Assembly (NCBI GenBank): GCA_902770195.1
Contig: CACXSA010000034.1
Location: 1 to 61,910 of the forward strand
Direction of reading: 5' to 3'
DNA length: 61,910 nt
Source of the DNA: an uncultured Prevotellaceae bacterium
GTDB lineage: Bacteria; Bacteroidota; Bacteroidia; Bacteroidales; Bacteroidaceae
The notes under the pieces were generated by a model that saw only the letters and a program-made list of their open reading frames with translations, had not been told where the DNA came from and did no database searches. Of this stretch, positions 51,768-60,272 are shown piece by piece; within the stretch, counting starts at the first letter, position 1; each line of letters opens with the position of its first letter. The position numbers and the translations under genes were made by a program.

Positions 51768-54041
51768 ATGACAAGACGACTGGAATTTACCACACAGGAG
51801 AAGGAAGAAACACTGGCACTCTACCAGAAGATACGCGAACAGATAGCACCTACGCTGAAGGAGGGCGACGAAGAGCGTGTGCGCCAACTGGTGATGAACG
51901 CCATAGAGAGTCATCAGGTAAACCGCGACGTGTTTGGCCTGAACCCTATCCTATTGAGTTTTCAGACCGCCCAACTGGTGGTCGAGGAGATTGGCTTGCG
52001 CCGCGATGGTGTCATGGCAGTCTTGCTGCGCCCTAACGTGGAGCAGGGCTTGCTGACCATTGACGAGGTGCGCACCCATTTTGGTGAATCTATCGCCCGC
52101 ATCCTGCATGGCTTGCAGCGCATTCAGGAACTCTATCAGAAGAATCCCGTCATCGAGTCGGAGAACTTCCGCAACCTGCTGTTGTCGTTTGCCGAGGATA
52201 TGCGCGTCATCCTCATCATGATTGCCGACAGGGTAAACCTCATGCGCCAAATCAAGGATGCCAATATAGCGGTCAGAGGTCAGAAGTCTGAGGTCAGAGA
52301 AAATAGCAGGCGCGAGGTCAGTCAGGAGGCTGCCTACCTCTACGCTCCCCTTGCCCACAAGCTGGGTCTTTACAAGTTGAAGAGCGAGTTGGAGGACCTG
52401 TCGCTGAAATACCTGGAGCACGACGCCTACTACCATATCAAGGAGAAGCTGAGCGAGACCAAGAAGAACCGCGACGCCTACATCCAGCGATTCATCCAGC
52501 CCGTCAGCGACCGTCTTTCGGAAGCGGGTCTGACATTCCATATCAAAGGGCGCACCAAGTCCATCCACAGCATCTGGCAGAAGATGAAGAAACAAAAGTG
52601 TGCCTTCGAGGGAGTCTATGACCTCTTCGCCATCCGTATCATTTTAGAGGTAAGTGGTGAGAGGCAAGAGCTAAGAGAACAGCACCGGCGCGAAATCATG
52701 CAATGCTGGCAGGCCTTTGCCATCGTCACCTCGATGTACCAGCCCAATCCCAAGCGTCTGCGCGACTGGATCAGCGTGCCCAAGACCAACGGCTACGAGT
52801 CGTTGCACATCACGGTACTGGGTCCTGAGCAGAAATGGGTGGAGGTGCAGATCCGTACCGAGCGCATGGACGAGGTGGCCGAACGCGGCGTGGCAGCCCA
52901 CTGGCGTTATAAGGGTGTGAAGAGCGAATCAGGACTGGACGACTGGCTCACCAATATCCGCTCGATGCTCGAGACCAGCGACGGCATGGAAGCGATGGAC
53001 CAGTTTAAGATGGACCTTTACGAAGACGAGGTGTTCGTGTTCACCCCCAAGGGCGACCTCTACAAATTTCCCAAGGGAGCCACCGTGCTCGACTTCGCCT
53101 ACCACATCCATTCCAAGATAGGCAGTTCGTGTGTGGGAGCCCGCATCAACAACAAGGTGGTGACGCTGCGCCAGGAGCTGCAGAGCGGCGACCAGGTGGA
53201 GATTATGACCTCCGCCAACCAGAAGCCCAAGCAAGACTGGCTGAACATGGTGAAGACCTCGCGTGCCAAGTCGAAGATACGCCTGGCGCTGAAGGAGACT
53301 CAGGTGAAGGAGGGCCTCTTCGCCAAGGAGACGCTGGCGCGCAAGTTCAAGAACCGCAAACTGGAGATGGACGAGAGCATCATGCAGGTGCTCATCCGCA
53401 AGCTAGGCTTCAAGGAAGTCAGCGACTTCTATCGCCGCATTGCCTCCGGCGAGCTGGATGTCAACACCGTCATAGACCGTTATATAGAGATACAACAGGG
53501 CGACCAGCCCGTCACAGGCAACAACGTGGCAGAGAGTGCTGCCAACTTCGTGCTGGAGAACTCTAAACTCTCAACACTAAACTCTCAACTCTCAGACGAC
53601 GTGCTCGTCATAGACCGCAACCTGAAGGGCATCGACTACCAGCTGGCCCGCTGCTGTCAGCCCATCTATGGCGACCGAGTGTTCGGTTTCGTCACCGTCA
53701 GCGGTGGCATCAAGATTCACCGTGAGGACTGTCCCAATGCTGCCGAGCTGAAGAAGCGCTTTGGCTATCGTGTGGTACGCGCCATGTGGAGTGGCAAGGG
53801 CTCCAGCCAGTATGCCATCACCCTGCGTGTCATTGGCAACGACGACATCGGCATCGTCAACAACCTCACCAGCATCATATCGAAGGATGAGAAACTCGTG
53901 CTGCGCTCCATCAACATCGATTCAAACGATGGACTGTTCAGCGGCAACCTCACCATCATGATTGACGACAACACACGACTGGAGGGACTGATGAAGAAGT
54001 TGCGCACCGTGAAGGGCGTGAAACAAGTGGAAAGAATTTAA
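51768..54041 (+). CDS. relA: (p)ppGpp synthetase, RelA/SpoT family
   Basis: 757 aa, stringent-response enzyme. The N-terminal HD region is degenerate: where hydrolases have an HDxxED-type motif this reads LLRPNVEQG, so hydrolysis is unlikely, while FRNLLLSFAEDMRVILIMIADR is conserved. Synthetase motifs RTKSIHSIWQKM, YDLFAIRII, PKTNGYESLH and EVQIRTERMDEVAERG are intact. TGS (VFTPKGDLYKFPKGATVLDF), a zinc-finger/RIS-like region with ARCCQP, and a C-terminal ACT domain follow. Three heptanucleotide arrays are inserted in frame (around residues 169-178, 294-303 and 598-610). Confidence 0.94.
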   Translation: MTRRLEFTTQEKEETLALYQKIREQIAPTLKEGDEERVRQLVMNAIESHQVNRDVFGLNPILLSFQTAQLVVEEIGLRRDGVMAVLLRPNVEQGLLTIDEVRTHFGESIARILHGLQRIQELYQKNPVIESENFRNLLLSFAEDMRVILIMIADRVNLMRQIKDANIAVRGQKSEVRENSRREVSQEAAYLYAPLAHKLGLYKLKSELEDLSLKYLEHDAYYHIKEKLSETKKNRDAYIQRFIQPVSDRLSEAGLTFHIKGRTKSIHSIWQKMKKQKCAFEGVYDLFAIRIILEVSGERQELREQHRREIMQCWQAFAIVTSMYQPNPKRLRDWISVPKTNGYESLHITVLGPEQKWVEVQIRTERMDEVAERGVAAHWRYKGVKSESGLDDWLTNIRSMLETSDGMEAMDQFKMDLYEDEVFVFTPKGDLYKFPKGATVLDFAYHIHSKIGSSCVGARINNKVVTLRQELQSGDQVEIMTSANQKPKQDWLNMVKTSRAKSKIRLALKETQVKEGLFAKETLARKFKNRKLEMDESIMQVLIRKLGFKEVSDFYRRIASGELDVNTVIDRYIEIQQGDQPVTGNNVAESAANFVLENSKLSTLNSQLSDDVLVIDRNLKGIDYQLARCCQPIYGDRVFGFVTVSGGIKIHREDCPNAAELKKRFGYRVVRAMWSGKGSSQYAITLRVIGNDDIGIVNNLTSIISKDEKLVLRSINIDSNDGLFSGNLTIMIDDNTRLEGLMKKLRTVKGVKQVERI
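52272..52299 (+). repeat. In-frame heptanucleotide array 1 in relA
   Basis: Four GTCAGAG-type units, encoding VRGQKSEVR directly before the conserved RREVSQEAAYLYAPLAHKLG. Confidence 0.88.
52647..52674 (+). repeat. In-frame heptanucleotide array 2 in relA
   Basis: Four GAGGTAA-type units, encoding EVSGERQELR between FAIRIIL and RREIMQCWQAF, inside the synthetase domain. Confidence 0.88.
53561..53595 (+). repeat. In-frame heptanucleotide array 3 in relA
   Basis: Five ACTCTCA-type units (purine-rich strand antisense here), encoding SKLSTLNSQLS in the linker before DDVLVIDRNLKG. Confidence 0.88.
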
Positions 54042-54134
54042 GGGAAAAGTGAAAAGTGAAAAATTTCTTGCCAAGGCAAGCGTCACCCTTCGGGATGCCG
54101 AGCGGCTACTGCATTGGAAAGTGAAAAGTGAAAA
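54042..54134 (+). repeat. Two heptanucleotide arrays bracketing 58 nt before the patatin gene
   Basis: GGGAAAA, GTGAAAA, GTGAAAA at 54042-54062 directly follow the relA stop; GTGAAAA twice at 54121-54134. The 58 nt between have no ATG. Both arrays offer GTG start codons. Confidence 0.85.
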
Positions 54135-54993
54135 GGGTGGAAAGGATGTAGCATTGGTGCTGTCCAGTGGTGGTGCCAGAGGACTGGCCCATATCGGTGC
54201 TATTGAGGAATTGGAGTCGCAAGGCTATCATATCACCTCGATAGCAGGGTGTTCCATGGGTGCCCTCATCGGGGGCGTCTATGCTGCCGGCAAACTCAAG
54301 GAATTCCAGGAATGGATGAAGACCATCGACCGGAAGAAGATGCTGGAGTTGACCGACTTCTCGCTGTCGCTGAACCATCTGGTCAAAGGCAACCGCATCA
54401 TCAATGCCATCATGGAGTTTGTGCCCGACATGCCCATCGAGCAACTGCCCATTCCCTACTGTGCAGTGGCAACAGACCTGAAGGCAGGCAAGGAGGTGGT
54501 ATTCCGCAAAGGCAGCCTGTTCGAAGCCATCCGTGCCAGCATATCCCTACCCTCCTTCTACGAACCCGTTCAGCGCGATGGCATGATACTCATCGACGGC
54601 GGTGTGCTCAACCCCATACCCCTAAACCACGTGAAGCGACACCCTGGCGACATCCTCGTAGGCATAGACGTGAGCGGACATGACTACCTGTCAGAATGGG
54701 AAGAGGAGCGACGGCTTAGCAAGCAGAAAAGGAACAGCACCTCGCTAAAGGCGAGAATCCTCGACAAGCTGATTCCCGACAACCTCGACTTCAACTACCT
54801 CACGGTGCTCTCACGCGCCAGTTCGCTGATGATTCGCCAGAACTCCATCCTCATGGCAAAGCTCATCAAGCCCGATATCCTGGTGGATATCCAGATGAAC
54901 CGCTATGGCACTTTCGACTTCGACAAGTCAGAGCGCATCATTGCCGTCGGGCGACAGCGTACTGCAGCAGAGATAGGGAAGTCAAAGCCATAG
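54121..54993 (+). CDS. Patatin-like phospholipase
   Basis: About 290 aa from GTG 54121. Oxyanion-hole glycines SSGGARGLAHIG, nucleophile GCSMGALIGG (GxSxG) and catalytic Asp in IDGGVLNPIP give the Ser-Asp dyad of patatin acylhydrolases. No ATG precedes the domain: the candidates GTG 54049 (24 extra residues including KASVTLRDAERLLHW) and GTG 54121 are both supplied by heptamer units. I prefer 54121 because the domain starts right after it. The stop abuts the stop of the convergent ccsBA gene with no gap. Confidence 0.88.
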   Translation: MKSEKGGKDVALVLSSGGARGLAHIGAIEELESQGYHITSIAGCSMGALIGGVYAAGKLKEFQEWMKTIDRKKMLELTDFSLSLNHLVKGNRIINAIMEFVPDMPIEQLPIPYCAVATDLKAGKEVVFRKGSLFEAIRASISLPSFYEPVQRDGMILIDGGVLNPIPLNHVKRHPGDILVGIDVSGHDYLSEWEEERRLSKQKRNSTSLKARILDKLIPDNLDFNYLTVLSRASSLMIRQNSILMAKLIKPDILVDIQMNRYGTFDFDKSERIIAVGRQRTAAEIGKSKP

Positions 54994-56988
54994 TTATGCA
55001 TAGGAATGCATGCCACCCAGGAAATAGTTCACACCGAAGTAAGTCATGAGAATGGTCAGGAAGGCCAGCGTCATATATACATGATAGTTCAGGCGTAGCC
55101 GCTGGTGGGCAGGAGCCGCATAGATCATAAACGTGATGAGCGCCCACGTCTCCTTCGGGTCCCATGACCAATAGGTACCCCACGACACATTAGCCCAGAT
55201 GGCACCGATAAAGATGCCGAAGCCCATGAATGTCAGGGCAGGAAAGAGCATCAGTTGCGACAACAGCTTCATCTCCTCACTTTTCTTAGGCATCAGGAGT
55301 GCGGTGAGCGAACTGATGAAGGTGAGCGACAACAGCGCATAGGCCATCATGATGACAGACACGTGAAGGGTCAGCAACGGCGAATCGAGCACTGGCATGA
55401 GGTGCGTCATCTGCGGGTCCATCTGCGAGATATGGCTCACCAAGAGGAAGAAGCCTGCCAAGAGGAATCCGAAGGTCAGCATGATGGGGAACCGGCGACA
55501 AGCCACCATCGTCAGCAGCATGATGAGCCATGCCAGTGTGAGCATCGTCTCGTAACCATTCGACATGGGGATAGTGCCAGTCACCACCCACCGCAAGGCC
55601 AGGCAGCAGCTTAATGCCAGCCATGAAAAGAGAAGAGTGGTCAAAGAATAGTGCGCCCGACCCTTGGCCCAGGAAGGGCAGAAGATATCCATGAGAAACA
55701 ACAAGAACCCGACAGTGAGACACACCATAAACAAGATAGTGGCAAAGGGCACCTTGTTATAGAGCCGCTCCGCCTCCACCCGTACCTTACTGGGCAACGA
55801 GCGTTGTCCGAAAGTCTGCTGATATTCCAGCATCTTGTCCAGATACTGATTAGCCACCTCGAAGTGTCCCGCCTGAACCTCTCCGTTCAGCAGGGTGAAC
55901 ACATCGCGGATATACTTCTGGTGTTCCTCGTCCATCGTGTTAGGCAGCGTACTGGTGGGAGCATACCATGTCACCTTGGCATGTTCCGCATAGGGAAACA
56001 CCTTGAGGGGCGTGCCTTGGTGCAGCTGCTTGATGAGCATCTGCTTCTCCTCCATCTTCATGGGCTTACGCTCCTGTTTCAAGGGTTCCTTGACCCAGTC
56101 GTCATAATAGAAGATGAAACCCGTAAGCACCTGTTCGGCAGTAAACTCCTGATAATGGCGCTTGCCATACAGCTTCTTGGTGAAGTCGAGGGCATAGGTC
56201 TGCATGGGACACACACGGTCGTTATACACCACGAAGAGCTGTCCAAAGCGGTGCGCCGTCTCTTCCGGCAACACACGGGGTGAAGCACTCGCCGGCGTTG
56301 CGTTTTCTATCCCACAGCAGCATACAAGAGCAACGGCTGCACGACGCAGCAACTGCCGATAGGCACCCTTAGGATCTACGAGCATCCAAAGGAGTGACAC
56401 GAAGAGCAACGCATAGCCAGCATAGGTGACAGGGATGCCCCACGGGTCGCTGTTCATGGCGAGGATGCTGCCTTGCAGGTCTTCATCGTAATTACTCTGA
56501 TAAAGGCGTATGCCTCGATACGAAGCTATCTGGTTCATCGAGATGGTAAACGGACGGTTATCCACCACGACCTGCGATATGTAGTCGGACGGTGCCTCCG
56601 TTCCCTCATGATAGGTTATCTCAAACTGCTTCAAGGTGATGCTGAAGGGCAAGGGATGCTCCTGCATATCAGGCGTCAGATAGGTGTCAACGGGAATGCC
56701 CTGGCGCAACACCACCACGCCACGCTGGGCTGTCAGGTGGGTCAGCAAGGCACCAGCCAGGATGACTACGAACGAGAGGTGGAGCACCACCAAAGAAGGG
56801 CGGCGCACCTTCCGCTGAATGAAAAAGAAAATGCTGACTGCCGTGAGCAGGGCCCACAATGCAGAAAACCACCAGGCACCATAGATATGGTCAGCAACAT
56901 ACTGGGTACCTTCGTATTTCTCAACAATCGTGGCAGCTGCCATCACGGCAACCACCACGACATACATAAAAATAACAGATGTTTTCAT
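54994..56988 (-). CDS. ccsBA: Fused ResB/CcsA cytochrome c biogenesis protein
   Basis: 664 aa system II haem-delivery and ligation protein. N-terminal ResB-like part (helices at ~5-70, LTHLTAQRGVVVLRQG, large periplasmic loop) and C-terminal CcsA/CcmC-like part with the haem-handling WWD region SWGTYWSWDPKETWALITF and conserved His residues nearby. It attaches haem to CxxCH motifs, and the gene upstream encodes a di-haem protein. Same strand as DHOR, 31 nt after its stop. Confidence 0.92.
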   Translation of the reverse strand: MKTSVIFMYVVVVAVMAAATIVEKYEGTQYVADHIYGAWWFSALWALLTAVSIFFFIQRKVRRPSLVVLHLSFVVILAGALLTHLTAQRGVVVLRQGIPVDTYLTPDMQEHPLPFSITLKQFEITYHEGTEAPSDYISQVVVDNRPFTISMNQIASYRGIRLYQSNYDEDLQGSILAMNSDPWGIPVTYAGYALLFVSLLWMLVDPKGAYRQLLRRAAVALVCCCGIENATPASASPRVLPEETAHRFGQLFVVYNDRVCPMQTYALDFTKKLYGKRHYQEFTAEQVLTGFIFYYDDWVKEPLKQERKPMKMEEKQMLIKQLHQGTPLKVFPYAEHAKVTWYAPTSTLPNTMDEEHQKYIRDVFTLLNGEVQAGHFEVANQYLDKMLEYQQTFGQRSLPSKVRVEAERLYNKVPFATILFMVCLTVGFLLFLMDIFCPSWAKGRAHYSLTTLLFSWLALSCCLALRWVVTGTIPMSNGYETMLTLAWLIMLLTMVACRRFPIMLTFGFLLAGFFLLVSHISQMDPQMTHLMPVLDSPLLTLHVSVIMMAYALLSLTFISSLTALLMPKKSEEMKLLSQLMLFPALTFMGFGIFIGAIWANVSWGTYWSWDPKETWALITFMIYAAPAHQRLRLNYHVYMTLAFLTILMTYFGVNYFLGGMHSYA

Positions 56989-57019
56989 GTTTTTATGAAC
57001 GGAACATAGGAACCATATA

Positions 57020-58825
57020 TTATATGGATTCTATAAATTTTATCACAGCCTGACGGTCGGCTTTTTCAAGATGGTAGAACTTCTCGGCAGCCCTGAAGCC
57101 GTCCGACTGTTTGGAATAGCCATGCCACATGATAGCCTCCAGCACGCTACGTGCACGGCAGTCATGCAAGCGGTCGTCGGCACCTGTCAGACGACGGCTC
57201 AGTCCCCTACCCCATAGTGGAGTAGTGCGACACCATCCCGTGCGGATGTCGTTCTCCATGAACAGACGGTGTTGTACCATATCAGTGTAGGGCCAGATGG
57301 TCTGGTTGGGATACTTCGGCAACAGCTTGGTGTAGTCGCCGTCCTTGGCCAGACCGTTGGCGTCGGCGTATGCCTTGGTGGCAGCATCCACCCACATGTT
57401 GTCGGCACCTGTCTTCCACGACGGACGGTGGCATTGTGCACACCCCATCTGTGTAAACAGTGCCTTGCCACGCTTCACGTCGGCATCGTCCAAGTTACGG
57501 GCAGCAGGAACGGCAAGACCACGGTGCCACACCATGAACTGGTAGTATTGCTTGTCCGACATCTCCTCTTCGCCTTTGTAGTATTCATCGTTCAGCAGAT
57601 ACTTCTCAAACGTGCTCTTAAAGCTTACGTTCGGTGTATTCAGCACCTCATAGACACGAGCCTTGATACCCTCGTCCGTGCCGTCGGCATAATAGGGATG
57701 CAGAATGCTCAGCGGCGACTGTCCGTGCTGTTTGATGTAGCTGATGACTGCGGCATCCTCGCTCTGTGCCTTGGCCCAGGCGGTAGTGCTGTAGAGCCAG
57801 TGACGGTCGCTGCGGGTGACGTTGGTGATGTTCCAGATAGCATTGGCTCCGGCACCGTCCTGCAGCGAGCCACGCGTCATGGCGTAGGTGAACTTCTTCA
57901 CGATGCCCTTGCCGTTGTTATGGTTTTTGGTGTCGTTGTAAGGGGCACTATAGTAAGCCGTAGAGGCAAAATCGTTGGCGGCCTTGTCCCACATGGCGGG
58001 ATTCAGGTTGACATAGGGAGCTTCCTTGCGGTATTGCTCACGCATGTCATCATCGCTGATAGCATCAAGCAGACCAGTACCATAGACACCGATGGTTGAC
58101 TCCAGGCGTACCTCATAATTAGTAGGTACCGGATTGGTGTTAAAGGCGGTGGCAGGGATGGTCACCTCAGGATAGATAAGGCTGTACTGCTCACCATCAG
58201 GGAAGGTCATCGAGAGACCGCTGGGCATCTCGGTGACATTCTTCCATTCTATCTTAATCTGACTTTCGTCGATAGGAGCCTTGAAGGGCGACATGGCCTG
58301 CGTCTGTGGCATACCCGTCACCTCAGAGATGTAGCTCGATGGAGCAGTGGTATAGCGCACGCCGTCCTCGGTGTAGGCTTCGTCAGGATGATAGACCACC
58401 AGCAGATAGCCGTTGCCGATGGTATTGGCACGGTACTCCGTCTGGCGCTTGCCGTGACCATACGAGGGGTGGCAGGCTATACAGCCGTTGCGCACCCATG
58501 CCGGACCGAGACCCTTACGGGGAGCCACGTCGAAGGTGTAGAGGTGTTCGAAGAAGTCCTCACCCGTGTTGAAGTCTTCCTCCATACCACTGATGTTTGC
58601 TACGGCAGGAGCAGGTGCCGAATAACTGGCTTTCTCGGTGGTTCCCAGCTGGCCGCCAGGATACCACTCCTCAGCAGTGAACACGTCGTTGGCCTTGCCG
58701 AAACCGTTGCTCGAAGGAGTCAACTTGCCCAGGTCCTGCGTGTTGTCGCTACTGTCAGAACAGGCTGTCAGCATGCAAGTGCATGCCAACAGCCCGATAA
58801 GGCTTTTCTTTGTTAGTTGAATCAT
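57020..58825 (-). CDS. Di-haem oxidoreductase family protein (DHOR)
   Basis: 601 aa lipoprotein (signal ending LTAC). Two CxxCH haem sites, CIACH (115-119) and CAQCH (~461), in the context WVRNGCIACHPSYGHGK and LFTQMGCAQCHRPSW, as in DHOR/MauG-like proteins. In other bacteria this family is encoded with imelysins and porins in iron-responsive operons, the same company as here. The partner CcsBA could mature it. Confidence 0.88.
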   Translation of the reverse strand: MIQLTKKSLIGLLACTCMLTACSDSSDNTQDLGKLTPSSNGFGKANDVFTAEEWYPGGQLGTTEKASYSAPAPAVANISGMEEDFNTGEDFFEHLYTFDVAPRKGLGPAWVRNGCIACHPSYGHGKRQTEYRANTIGNGYLLVVYHPDEAYTEDGVRYTTAPSSYISEVTGMPQTQAMSPFKAPIDESQIKIEWKNVTEMPSGLSMTFPDGEQYSLIYPEVTIPATAFNTNPVPTNYEVRLESTIGVYGTGLLDAISDDDMREQYRKEAPYVNLNPAMWDKAANDFASTAYYSAPYNDTKNHNNGKGIVKKFTYAMTRGSLQDGAGANAIWNITNVTRSDRHWLYSTTAWAKAQSEDAAVISYIKQHGQSPLSILHPYYADGTDEGIKARVYEVLNTPNVSFKSTFEKYLLNDEYYKGEEEMSDKQYYQFMVWHRGLAVPAARNLDDADVKRGKALFTQMGCAQCHRPSWKTGADNMWVDAATKAYADANGLAKDGDYTKLLPKYPNQTIWPYTDMVQHRLFMENDIRTGWCRTTPLWGRGLSRRLTGADDRLHDCRARSVLEAIMWHGYSKQSDGFRAAEKFYHLEKADRQAVIKFIESI

Positions 58826-58847
58826 AGTGCATTCTCGTTAATATTCT

Positions 58848-58896
58848 TCACTTTTCACTATTCACTATTCACTTTTCACTATTCACTATTCACTAT
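58848..58896 (-). repeat. Heptanucleotide array (7 units) after the imelysin gene
   Basis: TTCACTA/TTCACTT units on the plus strand, TAGTGAA-type on the coding strand. The imelysin stop (58893-58895) is within the last unit. Confidence 0.9.
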
Positions 58897-60167
58897 TTCC
58901 AGTCCTCGTCGTCCGTGAACTCAATGTTCCAGATGGTGCTGCAATACTTCACGAAGGGAGCAGGCATGGCACCAATCTTGCTGATGGCATCGTTGAAGGA
59001 ACCGGTGACGCTGGTGTTCACGGCGCTGGCACCTACGTTCTGGAAGAAGTTGTAGAAGCTAATGCTGGCAGGGCTATCGTTGGTAGAGCCGTACCATACG
59101 TTGCGGATAGAACGAATGTTGTCCTGGAAGTCGGTGATGGAGTTGTAGCTATAGGGAGACTCCACGTAGGAGATGTCACCGGCAGCAAACGGGTTGGCAA
59201 TCTTGGCCGTACCTACCTCGTTGGCAATGCCTACACACGAACCCTCATCGTCAGACAGCACCTGGGCAATGGCATCCTCAAGACTGGTGAAGGTGCTCTT
59301 GCTGCCTGTCACACCAGCCTGAATCAGGTTGTCGCCATAGTTGAGACCAGCCTCAGTGGTATAGTCCAGACCGGCAGCCTTTACCACGCTGACGCGGCTG
59401 GCATTCTTCTCACCCTCCCAAGCTACCTGCAACTGGAAGCAGCGCTGCTTCAGCAGGGTGCTGATGGTCTGGGCGTACTTCAGCTCCTGGGCACCGGTAA
59501 TCTTCTCGAAGTTCTTGTAGGTGTCGTTACCCTGGAACTCGGCAACCTTACGAGGCTGACCGTTGCGGAACAGGATGAACTCCAGGGCGTGGAAGCCCAG
59601 GATGGTGGCATCCTCCAGCATCTCGGGCTTCATGCCGCCCTGAAAGTAGCTCAGCAACAGCGAACGGTTCAGTGGCCATGAGTCGATGGTGGGGTCGATG
59701 TCGAAGTCTGAGGCTGCACCCATCAGGAAAGCCTCAGAGCGTTCCCAGTTCTCGCGGGCAGCCTTGAAGTCCTCGCAGGCCTTGTTAATCTGTGCCTGCG
59801 TGATATTACTGGTGGTCAGTCCGTTCAGCGTTTTCTCCAAGTCTTCCACATCGTCTGCCAGTTTGGTATAAGTGGGTACGATGACATTGCTCACCAGACC
59901 GGAAAGCACGTTGCGCAGATACGCCTCCTGATCAGCATTCAGGTCGGCCATGGCAATGGTCAGGTTGGCAGCCTCAAAATTAGTCACCACATCACCGCAG
60001 GCTTTGATAGCAGCCTCTCCGTAAGTGGGGTCCTTATACTTGGCATCCGTGCTGATGGTCGATTCGCTGGTGTCTTCCGGAGCGTTGTTCTTATTATCGT
60101 CACTACTGCAAGCGGCGAACGAGAGGCTCATCATGAGAGCCAGTGAGAGATAGATAGTCTTTTTCAT
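58893..60167 (-). CDS. Imelysin family lipoprotein (peptidase M75-like)
   Basis: 424 aa. Lipoprotein signal (LMMSLSFAAC), then two helical imelysin repeats. The GxHxxE signature is visible in ILGFHALEFILFRNGQPR, and WPLNRSLLLSYFQGG is typical. Imelysins (IrpA, EfeO M75 part) take part in iron handling; proteolysis is not established for most. It lies between the porin and DHOR genes on the same strand. Confidence 0.9.
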   Translation of the reverse strand: MKKTIYLSLALMMSLSFAACSSDDNKNNAPEDTSESTISTDAKYKDPTYGEAAIKACGDVVTNFEAANLTIAMADLNADQEAYLRNVLSGLVSNVIVPTYTKLADDVEDLEKTLNGLTTSNITQAQINKACEDFKAARENWERSEAFLMGAASDFDIDPTIDSWPLNRSLLLSYFQGGMKPEMLEDATILGFHALEFILFRNGQPRKVAEFQGNDTYKNFEKITGAQELKYAQTISTLLKQRCFQLQVAWEGEKNASRVSVVKAAGLDYTTEAGLNYGDNLIQAGVTGSKSTFTSLEDAIAQVLSDDEGSCVGIANEVGTAKIANPFAAGDISYVESPYSYNSITDFQDNIRSIRNVWYGSTNDSPASISFYNFFQNVGASAVNTSVTGSFNDAISKIGAMPAPFVKYCSTIWNIEFTDDEDWK

Positions 60168-60171
60168 ATCG

Positions 60172-60230
60172 TTTCTTGTTTATTGTTTATTCTTCGACCT
60201 AAAGGTACGAAGCGAGCAAAGCTCGAGCGG
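60172..60230 (-). promoter_or_regulatory. Partial promoter-bearing element plus short heptamer run
   Basis: Minus-strand TACCTTTA (60200-60207), one base from a -7 box, preceded by GCTCGCTTCG, which recalls the downstream end of the promoter element (GCTCGCTTATTCG). Three TTTATTG-type heptamers (60172-60192) lie between it and the imelysin start. Confidence 0.5.
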
Positions 60231-60272
60231 TTTATTATTTATTGTTTATTTCTTATTGTTTATTGTTTATTG
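60231..60272 (-). repeat. Heptanucleotide array (6 units) at the porin stop
   Basis: TTTATTG-type units on the plus strand, CAATAAA on the coding strand. The porin stop (60253-60255) lies in the fourth unit, and the units before it encode the final NNKQ. Confidence 0.88.
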
